Source of the DNA: Alphaproteobacteria bacterium | Lineage (GTDB): Bacteria; Pseudomonadota; Alphaproteobacteria; RF32; CAG-239 | NCBI GenBank assembly: GCA_020025875.1 | Contig: JAHHRI010000005.1 | Span: 1-50,707 of the forward strand | Length of the DNA: 50,707 nucleotides | Direction: 5' to 3' | Shown here: piece after piece, positions 25,135 through 34,498 of the stretch | How the letters are laid out: every line of letters starts with the position of its first letter | Numbering within the stretch: the stretch's first letter is position 1 | Notes under the pieces: generated by a model | The model's database searches: none | What the model was told of the DNA's origin: nothing | The model's input: the letters and a program-made list of their open reading frames with translations, nothing else | Position numbers and translations under genes: made by a program

Positions 25135-26604
25135 ATGGCAACAGAAACAAACATTCATAGAGAATCACGCATGGCAAAGCTCAACGCTTTGACGGAAAAA
25201 AACTACAATCCCTATCCTTATTGCTTTAAGCCGAATGCCTTTGCCGCAGATCTGCAACAAAAATACCAAGACCTGCCCGCCGGCGAAAACACCGAAGATA
25301 GGGTTACTGTTGCCGGCCGCGCCATGGCGGTGCGTAACAGCGGTATGTTTATTGATTTGAAAGATACAAGTGGAAAAATTCAGATCTTTTGTCATAAAAG
25401 TCATCTTGATGAAAAGGGGCTGGAACTGTTACCTTGCTTGGACGTGGGCGATTTGGTCGGTGTTTCCGGCTTTGTCCGTCGCACGCCGAGAGGCGAACTT
25501 TCCATTGCCGCGGAACATTTTGATATCGTCGGAAAATCTTTGCAGCCTCTGCCGGAAAAGTTTCACGGGCTGACCGATGTCGAAGCCAGATACCGCCAAC
25601 GTTATGTCGATTTTATCACCAATGACGACAGCCGCGAAATTTTTAAAAAACGCTGTCAAATTACTTCTGCCATCCGCCGCTACTTTGAGGAACATGGTTT
25701 TCTTGAGGTGGAAACGCCGATGCTGCATTCAATTATGGGCGGCGCCAATGCCAAGCCGTTTGTTACCCACCACAATGCGCTGGATATGGATCTTTACCTG
25801 CGTATTGCTCCGGAATTGTACCTGAAACGACTGGTTGTCGGCGGTTTTGACCGTGTGTTTGAAATTGGCCGCAACTTCCGCAACGAAGGGGTTGACAAAA
25901 AGCATAATCCCGAATTTACCGCGTTGGAAGCCTACCAAGCTTATGCCGATTACAATGATATGGCGGCGCTCATTCCCGATCTGATTCGTTATGTTTGCGA
26001 ACAAGTGCTGGGCAAGCCTTCGTTTACGTTCAACGGGCAGGAAATTGATGTCTCCAAGCCCTTCCCGCGAAAATCAATTGTCGATCTGGTTCAAGAATAT
26101 GCCGGCATTGATCTGATGGTGGCTCAAACCGTTGAGGAAGCTCGCGCCATGGCAAAATCCGCCGGCGTCGATGCCTCCGCATGCTCCAATTGGGGCAAAG
26201 TGGTTCAGTTGGTGTTTGACGAAAAGGTGGAGGCTCACCTGATACAGCCCGTGTTGGTTATGGATATGCCGCGCGATGTTTCTCCGTTGGCAAAAACGCA
26301 CCGCGACAACCCGCGGTTGGTTGAACATTTTGATGCCTATGCCTGCGGAATGGAACTTGGTTGCGCCTATTCGGAGCTCTCTAATCCGCTTGAGCAGCGC
26401 GCCCGTTTCGAGGCTCAATGCGTGGAACGCGAAGCCGGTGACGATGAAGCCCAAATGCTGGATGAAGACTTTGTCAACGCGCTGGAAAATGCCCTGCCGC
26501 CAACCGGCGGAATGGGAATGGGAATTGACAGATTGGCGATTCTTCTGACCGGTGCGGACACCATCCGTGATGTTATTGCTTTTCCGACTTTACGCAATAA
26601 ATAA
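25135..26604 (+). CDS. lysS: Lysine-tRNA ligase, class II
   Basis: A 489-residue class II lysyl-tRNA synthetase. The N-terminal OB fold (about residues 55-140) recognises the anticodon; motif 2 lies in FEIGRNFRNEGVDKKHNPEFT and motif 3 in GMGMGIDRLAILLTG. It charges tRNA-Lys in the cytoplasm. AGGA stands 8 bases before the ATG at 25135. The next gene starts 3 bp after its stop, so the two form an operon. Confidence 0.97.
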   Translation: MATETNIHRESRMAKLNALTEKNYNPYPYCFKPNAFAADLQQKYQDLPAGENTEDRVTVAGRAMAVRNSGMFIDLKDTSGKIQIFCHKSHLDEKGLELLPCLDVGDLVGVSGFVRRTPRGELSIAAEHFDIVGKSLQPLPEKFHGLTDVEARYRQRYVDFITNDDSREIFKKRCQITSAIRRYFEEHGFLEVETPMLHSIMGGANAKPFVTHHNALDMDLYLRIAPELYLKRLVVGGFDRVFEIGRNFRNEGVDKKHNPEFTALEAYQAYADYNDMAALIPDLIRYVCEQVLGKPSFTFNGQEIDVSKPFPRKSIVDLVQEYAGIDLMVAQTVEEARAMAKSAGVDASACSNWGKVVQLVFDEKVEAHLIQPVLVMDMPRDVSPLAKTHRDNPRLVEHFDAYACGMELGCAYSELSNPLEQRARFEAQCVEREAGDDEAQMLDEDFVNALENALPPTGGMGMGIDRLAILLTGADTIRDVIAFPTLRNK

Positions 26605-26607
26605 ACA

Positions 26608-27804
26608 ATGGCAAAAAAAGGCGAAAAAGAAGGGCAGACGAAAACCGCCTCGGCAGAGCGGGGTTGTCGGTTGCGGTTTGTCGCCGTCTGCTTATTGTTG
26701 TCGATTGTGGTTATCGGGATATCTGTTTTTGTTGCGGCAAAAGGCGAAAGTTTTGCGCAAGAGCCTGCCGCCGCCGCTAAGACGGACGCTGTGCAAACCA
26801 AGCTGAGTGCAGAGGAACGCAACTATTTGCAGCGCGCCATGGAACAAGACGAGTTGGCAGACGATCATCTTTTTCAGTTGGACAAGGCGATGGGGAAAAA
26901 CAATCCGAACACCCCCCTGCCACCGGAAAACGAATGGGATAAAAAGGTGGCTTATATCAACGAAATTGAGCTGCCCTCGCAGATAATTTATGATTTTTAC
27001 GAAGAAAAATTGCCCGAAGATGTGATTGATACCGAGCCGTCCCCGAAAACTCATCCGAAAATCAGCGGTATCAAAATCGAAGTGAGCCGCAAACCGCCAT
27101 ACTTGGGCAGAGAACCGATTATGGCAATTGTGATCGACGATATGGGTGTCAGCCATCGGCGAACAGCCAAAATCATCTCGCTTGATTATCCGCTGACTTC
27201 TTCCTTTTTGACCTATGTGTCGAATTTGCAGCCGCAAATTGAGGCGGCAGAGCGGGCAGGGCATGAAATTATTGCCCATCTGCCGATGGAGCCCAAAGTC
27301 AGCATGAATATCTCACCCGACGTTTTGACGGTTGGCATGGACGAAAAGCAGGTGGCGACAGGCTTAAACGCCATGCTTGATAAGTTTTCCGACATTGACG
27401 GTGTGAACAATCATATGGGCAGCCGCTTTACCGAAGATGCCAAACGGATGACGGTGGTGATGAAAGAACTGGAAAAACGCGGGCTTTTTTTCCTCGATTC
27501 TAAAACAACGGCGCATTCTGTCGGAGAAAAAACCGCCCGAGCTAACAATGTCCGCTATGTTTCTCGGAATGTCTTTCTTGACAATGAAGATAAGTTTGAC
27601 TATGTCATGCGCCAGCTGCGGCAGACAGAAGCCATTGCCCGCAAAAACGGCTATGCGGTAGCCATCGGACACCCTAAAGAACAAACTTATAAAGCTCTGA
27701 AAGTTTGGCTGCCGACTTTAAAAAGCCGCAATTTGCGTTTGGTGCATCTGAGCGAAATTGTCAAAATGCTCAATCCGTCAATGACGGCAAACAGCCGCAA
27801 ATGA
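26608..27804 (+). CDS. YibQ-type divergent polysaccharide deacetylase
   Basis: A 398-residue protein with an N-terminal membrane anchor (about residues 24-48), a linker rich in Ala, Pro and acidic residues, and a C-terminal domain (about 168-385) of the divergent polysaccharide deacetylase family (PF04748, YibQ). Seen motifs are AIVIDDMG near 172-179, HEIIAHLPMEP, NNHMGSRFT and LFFLDSKT. The Asp and His residues fit metal binding, but the reaction of this family is not firmly known; an envelope or peptidoglycan role is likely because the domain would be periplasmic. It starts 3 bp after lysS without a strong ribosome site, suggesting coupling. Confidence 0.87.
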   Translation: MAKKGEKEGQTKTASAERGCRLRFVAVCLLLSIVVIGISVFVAAKGESFAQEPAAAAKTDAVQTKLSAEERNYLQRAMEQDELADDHLFQLDKAMGKNNPNTPLPPENEWDKKVAYINEIELPSQIIYDFYEEKLPEDVIDTEPSPKTHPKISGIKIEVSRKPPYLGREPIMAIVIDDMGVSHRRTAKIISLDYPLTSSFLTYVSNLQPQIEAAERAGHEIIAHLPMEPKVSMNISPDVLTVGMDEKQVATGLNAMLDKFSDIDGVNNHMGSRFTEDAKRMTVVMKELEKRGLFFLDSKTTAHSVGEKTARANNVRYVSRNVFLDNEDKFDYVMRQLRQTEAIARKNGYAVAIGHPKEQTYKALKVWLPTLKSRNLRLVHLSEIVKMLNPSMTANSRK

Positions 27805-27942
27805 ACCGGAACGACGGTTTTGCCGCACCGCTTTGTCGGCAAATTGGTTTTGGCAGACAGGTGCCGCCGTTTGCCAAAATCTTTTGTGCCGATTGGCGGC
27901 GCTTTTTCCTAAAAGACTTTTTCCTAAAAAAGAACATACAAC

Positions 27943-27970
27943 AAAAGCCTTGGCATCTGCCAAGGCTTTT
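27943..27970. terminator. Bidirectional terminator between deacetylase and tRNA-Leu
   Basis: A 13-bp perfect palindrome, AAAAGCCTTGGCA (27943-27955) with its complement (27958-27970), flanked by A on one side and T on the other. It can end the lysS operon (plus) and the tRNA transcript (minus). Confidence 0.85.
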
Positions 27971-27974
27971 TAAG

Positions 27975-28060
27975 TGGTAGGGGTAGTCAGACTCGAACTG
28001 ACACTCCCTGAGGGAACAAGATTTTGAGTCTAGCGCGTCTACCAATTCCGCCATACCCCC
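27975..28060 (-). tRNA. tRNA-Leu (CAA anticodon)
   Basis: An 86-nt tRNA on the minus strand including encoded CCA (27977-27975). The acceptor stem pairs GGGGGTA with TACCCCT (first pair G-T). The D arm has GGCGGAATTGGTAGACGC, typical of leucine. The anticodon loop is CTCAAAA with CAA in the middle, and the stem has one T-T mismatch. A long variable arm (about ttgttccctcagggagt) is diagnostic of type II tRNAs, and the T arm is GTCAG-TTCGAGT-CTGAC. A promoter lies upstream and a terminator downstream, so it is an independent unit. Confidence 0.93.
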
Positions 28061-28073
28061 GTAAAACAATCAA

Positions 28074-28102
28074 CAAATAACCGATAATTTTATAATCGTC
28101 AA
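28074..28102 (-). promoter_or_regulatory. tRNA-Leu promoter
   Basis: TTGACG (28102-28097) and TATTTG (28079-28074) on the minus strand are 17 bp apart and 13 bp before the tRNA 5' end. Confidence 0.55.
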
Positions 28103-28164
28103 CATTTTTTTTACTAAGATTGTTTATTTTGTGATATGTGGATAAACATCAACGGAGGACGGTT

Positions 28165-29673
28165 GTGCAAAAAGCGGAAGAAAAGGCGGTTGCCTACTAT
28201 CGGAGCGGGAAATTTTCGGCGGCGCTTCGTTCTTTTTTGAACGTTTTGGCAGAAGATCCGAAACGTGAGGACATTCTTATCTATATTGCCAACTGTTATG
28301 ACGGATTGGGGCAGAAAGAAGATGCCGCGGTTTATTACCGCAAAGCACTTCAGGCCAACAAGCGCTCGGACGTTGCTGCCGCCAATTTGTCGATTATCCG
28401 TTACGAACTGCAAGATTATGCGCAAGCCAAAGCCGCTGCCGAACGGGCGCTTAAAATTAATCCGCGGAATGTGTCGGCTCTTTCGGTGATGGGCAATTTG
28501 CGTTACCGTAAAAAAGATTTTGGCGGAGCGCTGAAGTTTTATCAACAGGCCATGGATGTGGAACGCTACTTTTATACGGCGGTTTTCAATGCCGCCTCCG
28601 TCTATTTTGAGCGCAACGATTTTAACACGGCCTATTTTTATGCAAAACGTGCCGTAAAGTCGCGTCCGAATGCTCTTGAGGCGCAGCATTTGTTGGCTTG
28701 CACCTGTGTTGAACTAGGGCATTGTGACGAGGCTATTTTGATTTTGTCGGCGTTGTATCGGAAAAATCCTCAAGATGACTGGCTGTGCAATCTGCTTTCG
28801 CAAACGTTGCAACAAAAAAAGGAATATGATCGGGCTCTGGAAATGGGCTGGCGTGCGGTGGTGTTGTCTAAGGGAAACAATGACCAGCATATTAATTTTG
28901 GCTATTTGCTGTATGAAGTTGCGGTCGAAAGTCCAAGTACCGATGTTTTGTCTTATGCCCGCCGCTGGCAGCAGGAATATCCCGATAACCCGATTGTTAA
29001 ACATATGAGCGGAGCCATGCTCAACGCCGGCCATGTCAGCCAAATTAACAGCGCCTATGTGCGCAAGATTTTTGATGTTTTTGCCGATGACTTCGATAGC
29101 GTTCTCGGCAGTTTGGACTATGCGGTGCCAAGCCTGATGGCCAGAGCTTTGGAGGCTTTGGCGCAAAATGTCAAGCTGAAAAAAATGAAGATTCTGGATG
29201 CCGGTTGCGGTACGGGCTTGTGCGGAACTTATTTGAAAAAATATGCAAAATTTCGCGGATTGGACGGTGTGGATTTGTCGGAAAATATGCTGGCGGTTGC
29301 CCGTCGCAAAAAGCTCTATACGCATCTTTACAATCGAGATTTAAGCGAGTTTTTGTCTTGTCACGAAAACAGCTACGACCTGATCAACGCTGCCGATGTT
29401 TTTACCTATTTCGGCGAGTTGGGCAGCGTTTTTGTTTTGATGTTTGAGGCTCTCAAGTCGGGAGGTCGGGTTTTGTTCAGCATCAGCGAAAACGATCATA
29501 ACCAAGATGACTATTTTCTCCATCTGTCGGGGCGTTTTTTGCACCGAAAAACATATGTCGAAGAAGGGTTGAAAAAGCGCGGTTTTATCCTTGAAAAACT
29601 AAATCGGGTCAAACTTCGCAACGAAGGAGAAACGGAAGTTTGGGGCTGGATTGTCATGGCGCGCAAACCTTAA
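28165..29673 (+). CDS. TPR-repeat protein fused to a SAM methyltransferase
   Basis: A 502-residue protein. Residues about 1-260 contain roughly six tetratricopeptide repeats (patterns such as A-x-x-Y-Y-R-x-A-L and A-L-K-I-N-P-x-N). Residues about 320-490 are a class I methyltransferase, with the SAM motif DAGCGTGLCG, followed by GVDLSENML and INAADVFTYF, like the TPR-methyltransferase group also seen in NodS-like or UbiE-like proteins. The target is unknown; the repeats probably hold a protein or glycan partner. I chose GTG 28165 because GGAGG stands 6 bases before it; the longer GTG start at 28138 has no such site and would place GGAGG inside the gene. It stands alone and ends at a terminator. 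Confidence 0.85.
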   Translation: MQKAEEKAVAYYRSGKFSAALRSFLNVLAEDPKREDILIYIANCYDGLGQKEDAAVYYRKALQANKRSDVAAANLSIIRYELQDYAQAKAAAERALKINPRNVSALSVMGNLRYRKKDFGGALKFYQQAMDVERYFYTAVFNAASVYFERNDFNTAYFYAKRAVKSRPNALEAQHLLACTCVELGHCDEAILILSALYRKNPQDDWLCNLLSQTLQQKKEYDRALEMGWRAVVLSKGNNDQHINFGYLLYEVAVESPSTDVLSYARRWQQEYPDNPIVKHMSGAMLNAGHVSQINSAYVRKIFDVFADDFDSVLGSLDYAVPSLMARALEALAQNVKLKKMKILDAGCGTGLCGTYLKKYAKFRGLDGVDLSENMLAVARRKKLYTHLYNRDLSEFLSCHENSYDLINAADVFTYFGELGSVFVLMFEALKSGGRVLFSISENDHNQDDYFLHLSGRFLHRKTYVEEGLKKRGFILEKLNRVKLRNEGETEVWGWIVMARKP

Positions 29674-29687
29674 GCGAAAGGACAAAT

Positions 29688-29715
29688 AAAAACCTCTCTT
29701 AAAGAGAGGTTTTTT
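29688..29715. terminator. Bidirectional terminator
   Basis: AAAACCTCTCT pairs with AGAGAGGTTTT around 29689-29713, with T on the plus side and A on the other, so it can serve both the methyltransferase gene and the convergent small gene. Confidence 0.88.
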
Positions 29716-29734
29716 AGCTTGAAAGCGTCCTAAA

Positions 29735-29959
29735 TTAAACTGATTTTTTAACAGTTTTTTTCGGGGCGGCTTTTTTTGCGGAAGCAGATTTGCAGGAAGC
29801 GGATTTGGCAGAGGCAGCCTTCTGGCAGCAGCATTTGCCGCTGTTGAGCTGTTCAACGGCCATCATCCAAAATTTTTCATCCTGACCCTGCGGACATCCG
29901 GCATTTTGCCAGATGTAGTAGGCTGCTTCTCTGATAGCGTTTTCATTATAATTTACCAT
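29735..29959 (-). CDS. Small DUF2934-type protein with Ala/Lys/Ser tail
   Basis: A 74-residue protein. Residues about 6-36 match DUF2934 (A-I-R-E-A-A-Y-Y-I-W, G-C-P-x-G, D-E-K-F-W-x-x-A), a small helical domain of unknown role. The tail (about 42-74) has a CCC triplet followed by repeats of K-x-A-S-A-K and K-K, basic like a histone H1-type or nucleic-acid binding tail; that function is inference. The ATG at 29959 has GGAG 6 bases upstream; the preceding GTG at 29962 is too close to it. Confidence 0.8.
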   Translation of the reverse strand: MVNYNENAIREAAYYIWQNAGCPQGQDEKFWMMAVEQLNSGKCCCQKAASAKSASCKSASAKKAAPKKTVKKSV

Positions 29960-30107
29960 CACTTACTCCAAATAAAAAAGTTTGGTTAACACCCTCTAAT
30001 ATACATACAAAATTTTATCCGTCAATATGTAATCTCATATAAAATCAATAATTAACCGGCAATATAACATTTTAACCAAATAAAAATGTATTTGTGGTGT
30101 AATTTAC

Positions 30108-30136
30108 TTGCAATTCTATAGATAAGAAACTATAGA
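30108..30136 (+). promoter_or_regulatory. Promoter of the glgB-glgX-malQ operon
   Basis: TTGCAA (30108-30113) and TATAGA (30131-30136) are 17 bp apart, 49 bp before the glgB ATG. A direct repeat, ctatagata (30116-30124 and 30130-30138), spans the spacer and -10 and could be an operator. Confidence 0.7.
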
Positions 30137-30185
30137 TAGATTTAAAGAGCCACGCTTTTTTAAGTTCAAATTTAGAGGTTATTAT

Positions 30186-32384
30186 ATGGAAAATTTATTA
30201 TCCGACGCAGAGAAAAAGGCAGTTATCAACGGCGACCACGGCAATATTTTTGCCGTGCTCGGCATACATCGTGACAAGGGCAGCAAAAACGTGTTTATCC
30301 GTGCTTTCCAACCACACGCCAAATCGATTGAGGTTTTGGGGAGTGACGGCGTTTCCCGCGGACAGATGAAACGTCTGGACGAAGCCGGTTTTTTCCAGCT
30401 CAATCTCGGCGCGGGTGACAATTTTTCCTATCGTTTCAAAATTGAAAATGACCGTGGAGAATTTTATGAGGCGGAAGACATCTACCGTTTTCGCCCGACC
30501 TTGGGCGATATAGACATCTATCTTTTAGGAGAGGGCAACCATCTGGAAATGTATAAGAAGTTGGGGGCTCATGTTTGCGAACAAGACGGTGTCAAAGGCG
30601 TTAGTTTTGCCGTTTGGGCGCCCAACGCCAAACGTGTTTCGGTGGTGGGCAATTTCAATAATTGGGACGGGCGCACTTGCGTGATGCGCAAATATCCGTC
30701 TTGCGGCGTATGGGATATTTTTATCCCCGGTTTGAGCGAGGGCGAGGTTTATAAATATGAAATTAAAACCCCTCAGGACTATATCCTGACCAAATCCGAC
30801 CCCGTCGGTTTTTATGCTGAGATGCGCCCGCACAATGCCTCAATCGTCTATAACCTCAATCGGTATCATTGGCATGATGAAGAATGGATGTCGCACCCCG
30901 ACCGCCACAGCCGTCTTGCCGGACCGATGTCCATTTATGAAGTGCACGCCGGATCGTGGCGACGCAAGGGCGAAAACGGCAGCGAATATTTAACATACCG
31001 CGAAATGGCAGACACTTTAGTGCCCTATGTGGTCAATATGGGTTTTACCCATGTCGAATTTTTGCCGTTGACCGAACATCCGCTTGATGCTTCTTGGGGC
31101 TATCAGGTAGTGGGTATGTTTGCGCCTACCAGCCGTTTCGGCACGCCGGACGATTTGCGTTATCTGATTGATAAATTCCATCAGTCGGGGATTGCGGTGA
31201 TTATGGACTGGGTTCCCGCCCATTTTCCGAAAGACGGGCATGGCCTGTGCGAATTTGACGGCACCCATTTGTATGAACATGCCGATCCGCGCAAAGGCGA
31301 ACATAAGGATTGGGGAACAAAAATTTACAACTATGGCCGCACCGAGGTTTTTAACTATCTGTGCAGCAACGCGCTCTATTGGTTGAAAGAATATCATATC
31401 GACGGCTTGCGGGTAGATGCCGTTGCCTCCATGCTGTATCTGGACTATTCGCGCAACTCCGGCGAATGGATACCCAACATCTACGGCGGCAACGAGAATT
31501 TGGAGGCCATTGCTTTCCTGCGGCGGATGAATGAATTGGTCTACGGGCTCAATCAGGGGGCTTGCACCTGCGCCGAAGAGTCAACGGCATGGCCCATGGT
31601 TTCCCGTCCGACATCTATGGGCGGTCTGGGCTTTGGATATAAATGGAACATGGGCTGGATGAATGACACTTTGAAATACATTGCCAAAGATCCGATCTAT
31701 CGTCAGTATCATCACGGTATGTTGACATTTGGTTTGTTGTATGCTTTTAACGAAAATTTTATTCTGCCTATTTCTCATGATGAGGTTGTCCACGGCAAAG
31801 GTTCAATGTTGTGCAAAATGCCCGGTGACGAATGGCAAAAGTTTGCCAATCTGCGCGCCTACTATGGCTTTATGTATACGCACCCAGGGAAAAAGCTGCT
31901 GTTCATGGGCTGCGATTTCGGTCAGGATTGGGAATGGAATTATGACGAAAGTTTGCGCTGGCATCTGCTGGATTATCCGATGTACAAAGGTATGCAAAAT
32001 TGTGTGCGCGACCTCAACCTGATGTATAAGGGAAATGCCCCGCTTTATGAAGTGGATTTTGATTATCGGGGTTTTGAATGGCTGGATCACGCCAACGCTA
32101 CCGACAGCGTTATTTCCTATATCCGCAAAGGCGAAACGGCAGGAGATTATTTGATTGTTATCTGCAACTTTACGCCTGTTGTGCGCGAAAATTATCGGGT
32201 GGGTGTGCCGGAAAACTGCGGCTATCAGGAAATATTCAACAGTGATGACAAAAGCTACTGGGGCAGCGGTGTCAAAAATGACGGCGTCCGCCATGCCGAA
32301 CGGCAGGATTGGAACGGCAAACCCTATTCGATTAAGCTTACGCTGCCGGCGTTGTCAACCATTGTCGTCAAGCCGGTGCGATAG
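30186..32384 (+). CDS. glgB: 1,4-alpha-glucan branching enzyme
   Basis: A 732-residue GH13 branching enzyme, full length with two N-terminal CBM48-like domains (about residues 10-115 and 120-225), the (beta/alpha)8 catalytic domain and a C-terminal beta domain. Catalytic residues are visible: the nucleophile Asp in DGLRVDAVASMLY, the acid Glu in CAEESTAWP and the transition-state HD in ISHDEVVHGK. It makes alpha-1,6 branch points in glycogen. The ATG at 30186 follows AGAGG at 8 bases. First gene of the glgB-glgX-malQ operon; glgX follows at 27 bp. Confidence 0.97.
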   Translation: MENLLSDAEKKAVINGDHGNIFAVLGIHRDKGSKNVFIRAFQPHAKSIEVLGSDGVSRGQMKRLDEAGFFQLNLGAGDNFSYRFKIENDRGEFYEAEDIYRFRPTLGDIDIYLLGEGNHLEMYKKLGAHVCEQDGVKGVSFAVWAPNAKRVSVVGNFNNWDGRTCVMRKYPSCGVWDIFIPGLSEGEVYKYEIKTPQDYILTKSDPVGFYAEMRPHNASIVYNLNRYHWHDEEWMSHPDRHSRLAGPMSIYEVHAGSWRRKGENGSEYLTYREMADTLVPYVVNMGFTHVEFLPLTEHPLDASWGYQVVGMFAPTSRFGTPDDLRYLIDKFHQSGIAVIMDWVPAHFPKDGHGLCEFDGTHLYEHADPRKGEHKDWGTKIYNYGRTEVFNYLCSNALYWLKEYHIDGLRVDAVASMLYLDYSRNSGEWIPNIYGGNENLEAIAFLRRMNELVYGLNQGACTCAEESTAWPMVSRPTSMGGLGFGYKWNMGWMNDTLKYIAKDPIYRQYHHGMLTFGLLYAFNENFILPISHDEVVHGKGSMLCKMPGDEWQKFANLRAYYGFMYTHPGKKLLFMGCDFGQDWEWNYDESLRWHLLDYPMYKGMQNCVRDLNLMYKGNAPLYEVDFDYRGFEWLDHANATDSVISYIRKGETAGDYLIVICNFTPVVRENYRVGVPENCGYQEIFNSDDKSYWGSGVKNDGVRHAERQDWNGKPYSIKLTLPALSTIVVKPVR

Positions 32385-32411
32385 CATATGAAAGAGCCGG
32401 GAGAAGAAACG

Positions 32412-34487
32412 ATGAACAGTTTTAAAATACAACCGGGAACGCCTTATCCGCTGGGCTCTCACTATGATGGCAAAGGGGTTAACTTTGCTTTGTTTTCCGC
32501 GCACGCCACCAAAGTGGAGTTGTGTTTGTTTAACCAAAACGGCACCGAAGAAGTTTCGCGTATTGCCATTACCGTCAACGACAACAATATCTGGCATATA
32601 TATGTCGGCGGGATTGCCCCCGGACAGATATATGGTTATCGTGTATACGGTCCCTATAAGCCCGAAGACGGGCACCGTTTTAACCCAAACAAGCTGTTGT
32701 TTGATCCTTACGGCAAAAAACTGAGCGGAAAACTGATTTGGCATAAAGCAATTTTCGGTTATAATCCGGACAGTCCGGACAAAGATCTTTCTTTTAACGA
32801 ATTGGACAGCGCGCCCTATGTGCCTAAATCGGTCGTGGTTGAAAACGATTTTGATTGGGAGAAAGACAACCGCCCCGCTTACGGCTTTAACGAAAGTATT
32901 TTTTACGAAACCCATGTTCGCGGTTATACCAAACTGCACCCGCAAGTTCCTGATCGGCACCGAGGCACCTTTCTCGGTCTTTGTGCGCCGGCGGTGATTG
33001 CTTATTTGAAAAAACTGGGGATTACCGCTGTGGAATTGTTACCGGTGCATGCTTTTTTCGGCAATCGGCATAAAAAAGGTTTTCTCCGCGATAATTATTG
33101 GGGGTATGAAAGTTGCAGCTTTTTTGCGCCGGAACAATCCTATTTAGCCGGTGACGATTTAAACGAGTTTAAAAAAATGGTGAAGCTTTATCACCAAAAC
33201 GGTCTGGAAGTGATTTTAGATGTTGTCTACAATCACACCGCGGAAGGCAATCAGTTGGGGCCAACGTTGTGTTATCGGGGAATAGACAACGCCTCCTACT
33301 ATATGCTCAATTCGGAAAACAAACGCTATTATTACGACAGCACCGGTTGCGGCGCATCGTTTAATGCTGAAAATCCCTATGTGTTGCAGTTGATTACGGA
33401 TTCTTTGCGCTATTGGACGGAAGAAATGCACGTCGACGGTTTTCGTTTTGATCTGGCCACCACACTCTGCCGAAAAAAAGGCGGTTTTACCACCGAAAGC
33501 GGGTTTTTATATGCCGTTCGGCAGGATCCCCTTTTAAAAAACGTCAAAATGATTGCCGAACCTTGGGATGTGGGAGAAGGTGGCTATCAGCTGGGCGCCT
33601 TTCCGCCGGGGTGGGGAGAGTGGAACGATCGTTATCGTGACGTTGTCCGGCGTTTTTGGAAAGGTGACCAATATCAGACGGCAGAACTGGCCAGCCGCAT
33701 TTCCGGCTCCAGCGACATTTTCAATTATTATAACCGCGATATTTGGAGCAGTGTCAATTTTGTTACCGCACACGATGGCTTTTGCCTGAACGACTTGGTC
33801 AGCTACAATGTTAAACACAATAGCGCCAACGGAGAAGAAAACCGTGACGGCACCAATGCTAATTGGAGCTGGAATTCCGGCGAAGAAGGAGAAACAAACG
33901 AGCCGACGGTTCTTGCCAACCGCCGCGCCCGCGCCAAAGCCATCATGGCCACTTTGCTGTTGTCGGTAGGCACGCCGATGTTGGTTGCCGGTGATGAGTT
34001 TTTGCACACCCAAATGGGGAACAACAATCCCTATTGTCAGGATAACGTGTTGACCTGGCTGCCATGGGAGGCGATTGACGGCGACGATGCCGAATTTATG
34101 GAATTTGTTTGTCGCCTGATTGCTCTGCGCCGAAACCTGAAAATTTATGAGCAGAAGCATTTTTTTACCGGCAAACACGGCGCGGACGGCATTAAAGATA
34201 TGGTCTGGTACAACGAGAACGGAAAAGAATTTGTTGATGCCGACTGGTACGACGGCAACCGCAAAGCGTTGTCATATTGCGTTTACCGCAATAATCGGTT
34301 TATTTACTGCATTTATAATGCCGCGGGCTTGGCAACAAACTGGAAGTTGCCGATGCTTGGGAAGGGTATGAAATGGAATTTGCTGTTGGATACTTCGGAC
34401 AAGTTTGTTAATCGAAAGAAAATTGTTTCCGGCAGCACGATCACCGTGCCGGACTGGAGTATTTTGTTGTTTGAAATTCAAAAATAG
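32412..34487 (+). CDS. glgX: Glycogen debranching enzyme
   Basis: A 691-residue GH13 isoamylase-type debranching enzyme. An N-terminal CBM48 domain (about 5-105) precedes the catalytic barrel, with VVYNHTAEG, the nucleophile Asp in DGFRFDLAT, the acid Glu in IAEPWDVGEGGYQLG and the HD motif in TAHDGF. It cuts alpha-1,6 branches, usually of phosphorylase-limit glycogen. I chose the ATG at 32412, with GGGAGAAG upstream; the ATG at 32388 sits 3 bp after glgB's stop without a ribosome site. Confidence 0.95.
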   Translation: MNSFKIQPGTPYPLGSHYDGKGVNFALFSAHATKVELCLFNQNGTEEVSRIAITVNDNNIWHIYVGGIAPGQIYGYRVYGPYKPEDGHRFNPNKLLFDPYGKKLSGKLIWHKAIFGYNPDSPDKDLSFNELDSAPYVPKSVVVENDFDWEKDNRPAYGFNESIFYETHVRGYTKLHPQVPDRHRGTFLGLCAPAVIAYLKKLGITAVELLPVHAFFGNRHKKGFLRDNYWGYESCSFFAPEQSYLAGDDLNEFKKMVKLYHQNGLEVILDVVYNHTAEGNQLGPTLCYRGIDNASYYMLNSENKRYYYDSTGCGASFNAENPYVLQLITDSLRYWTEEMHVDGFRFDLATTLCRKKGGFTTESGFLYAVRQDPLLKNVKMIAEPWDVGEGGYQLGAFPPGWGEWNDRYRDVVRRFWKGDQYQTAELASRISGSSDIFNYYNRDIWSSVNFVTAHDGFCLNDLVSYNVKHNSANGEENRDGTNANWSWNSGEEGETNEPTVLANRRARAKAIMATLLLSVGTPMLVAGDEFLHTQMGNNNPYCQDNVLTWLPWEAIDGDDAEFMEFVCRLIALRRNLKIYEQKHFFTGKHGADGIKDMVWYNENGKEFVDADWYDGNRKALSYCVYRNNRFIYCIYNAAGLATNWKLPMLGKGMKWNLLLDTSDKFVNRKKIVSGSTITVPDWSILLFEIQK

Positions 34488-34498
34488 GGGAATATGTC

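Noticed and set aside
27705..27980. 91-codon frame at the end of the deacetylase gene
   Set aside because: Overlaps the deacetylase in another frame and runs into the terminator and tRNA.
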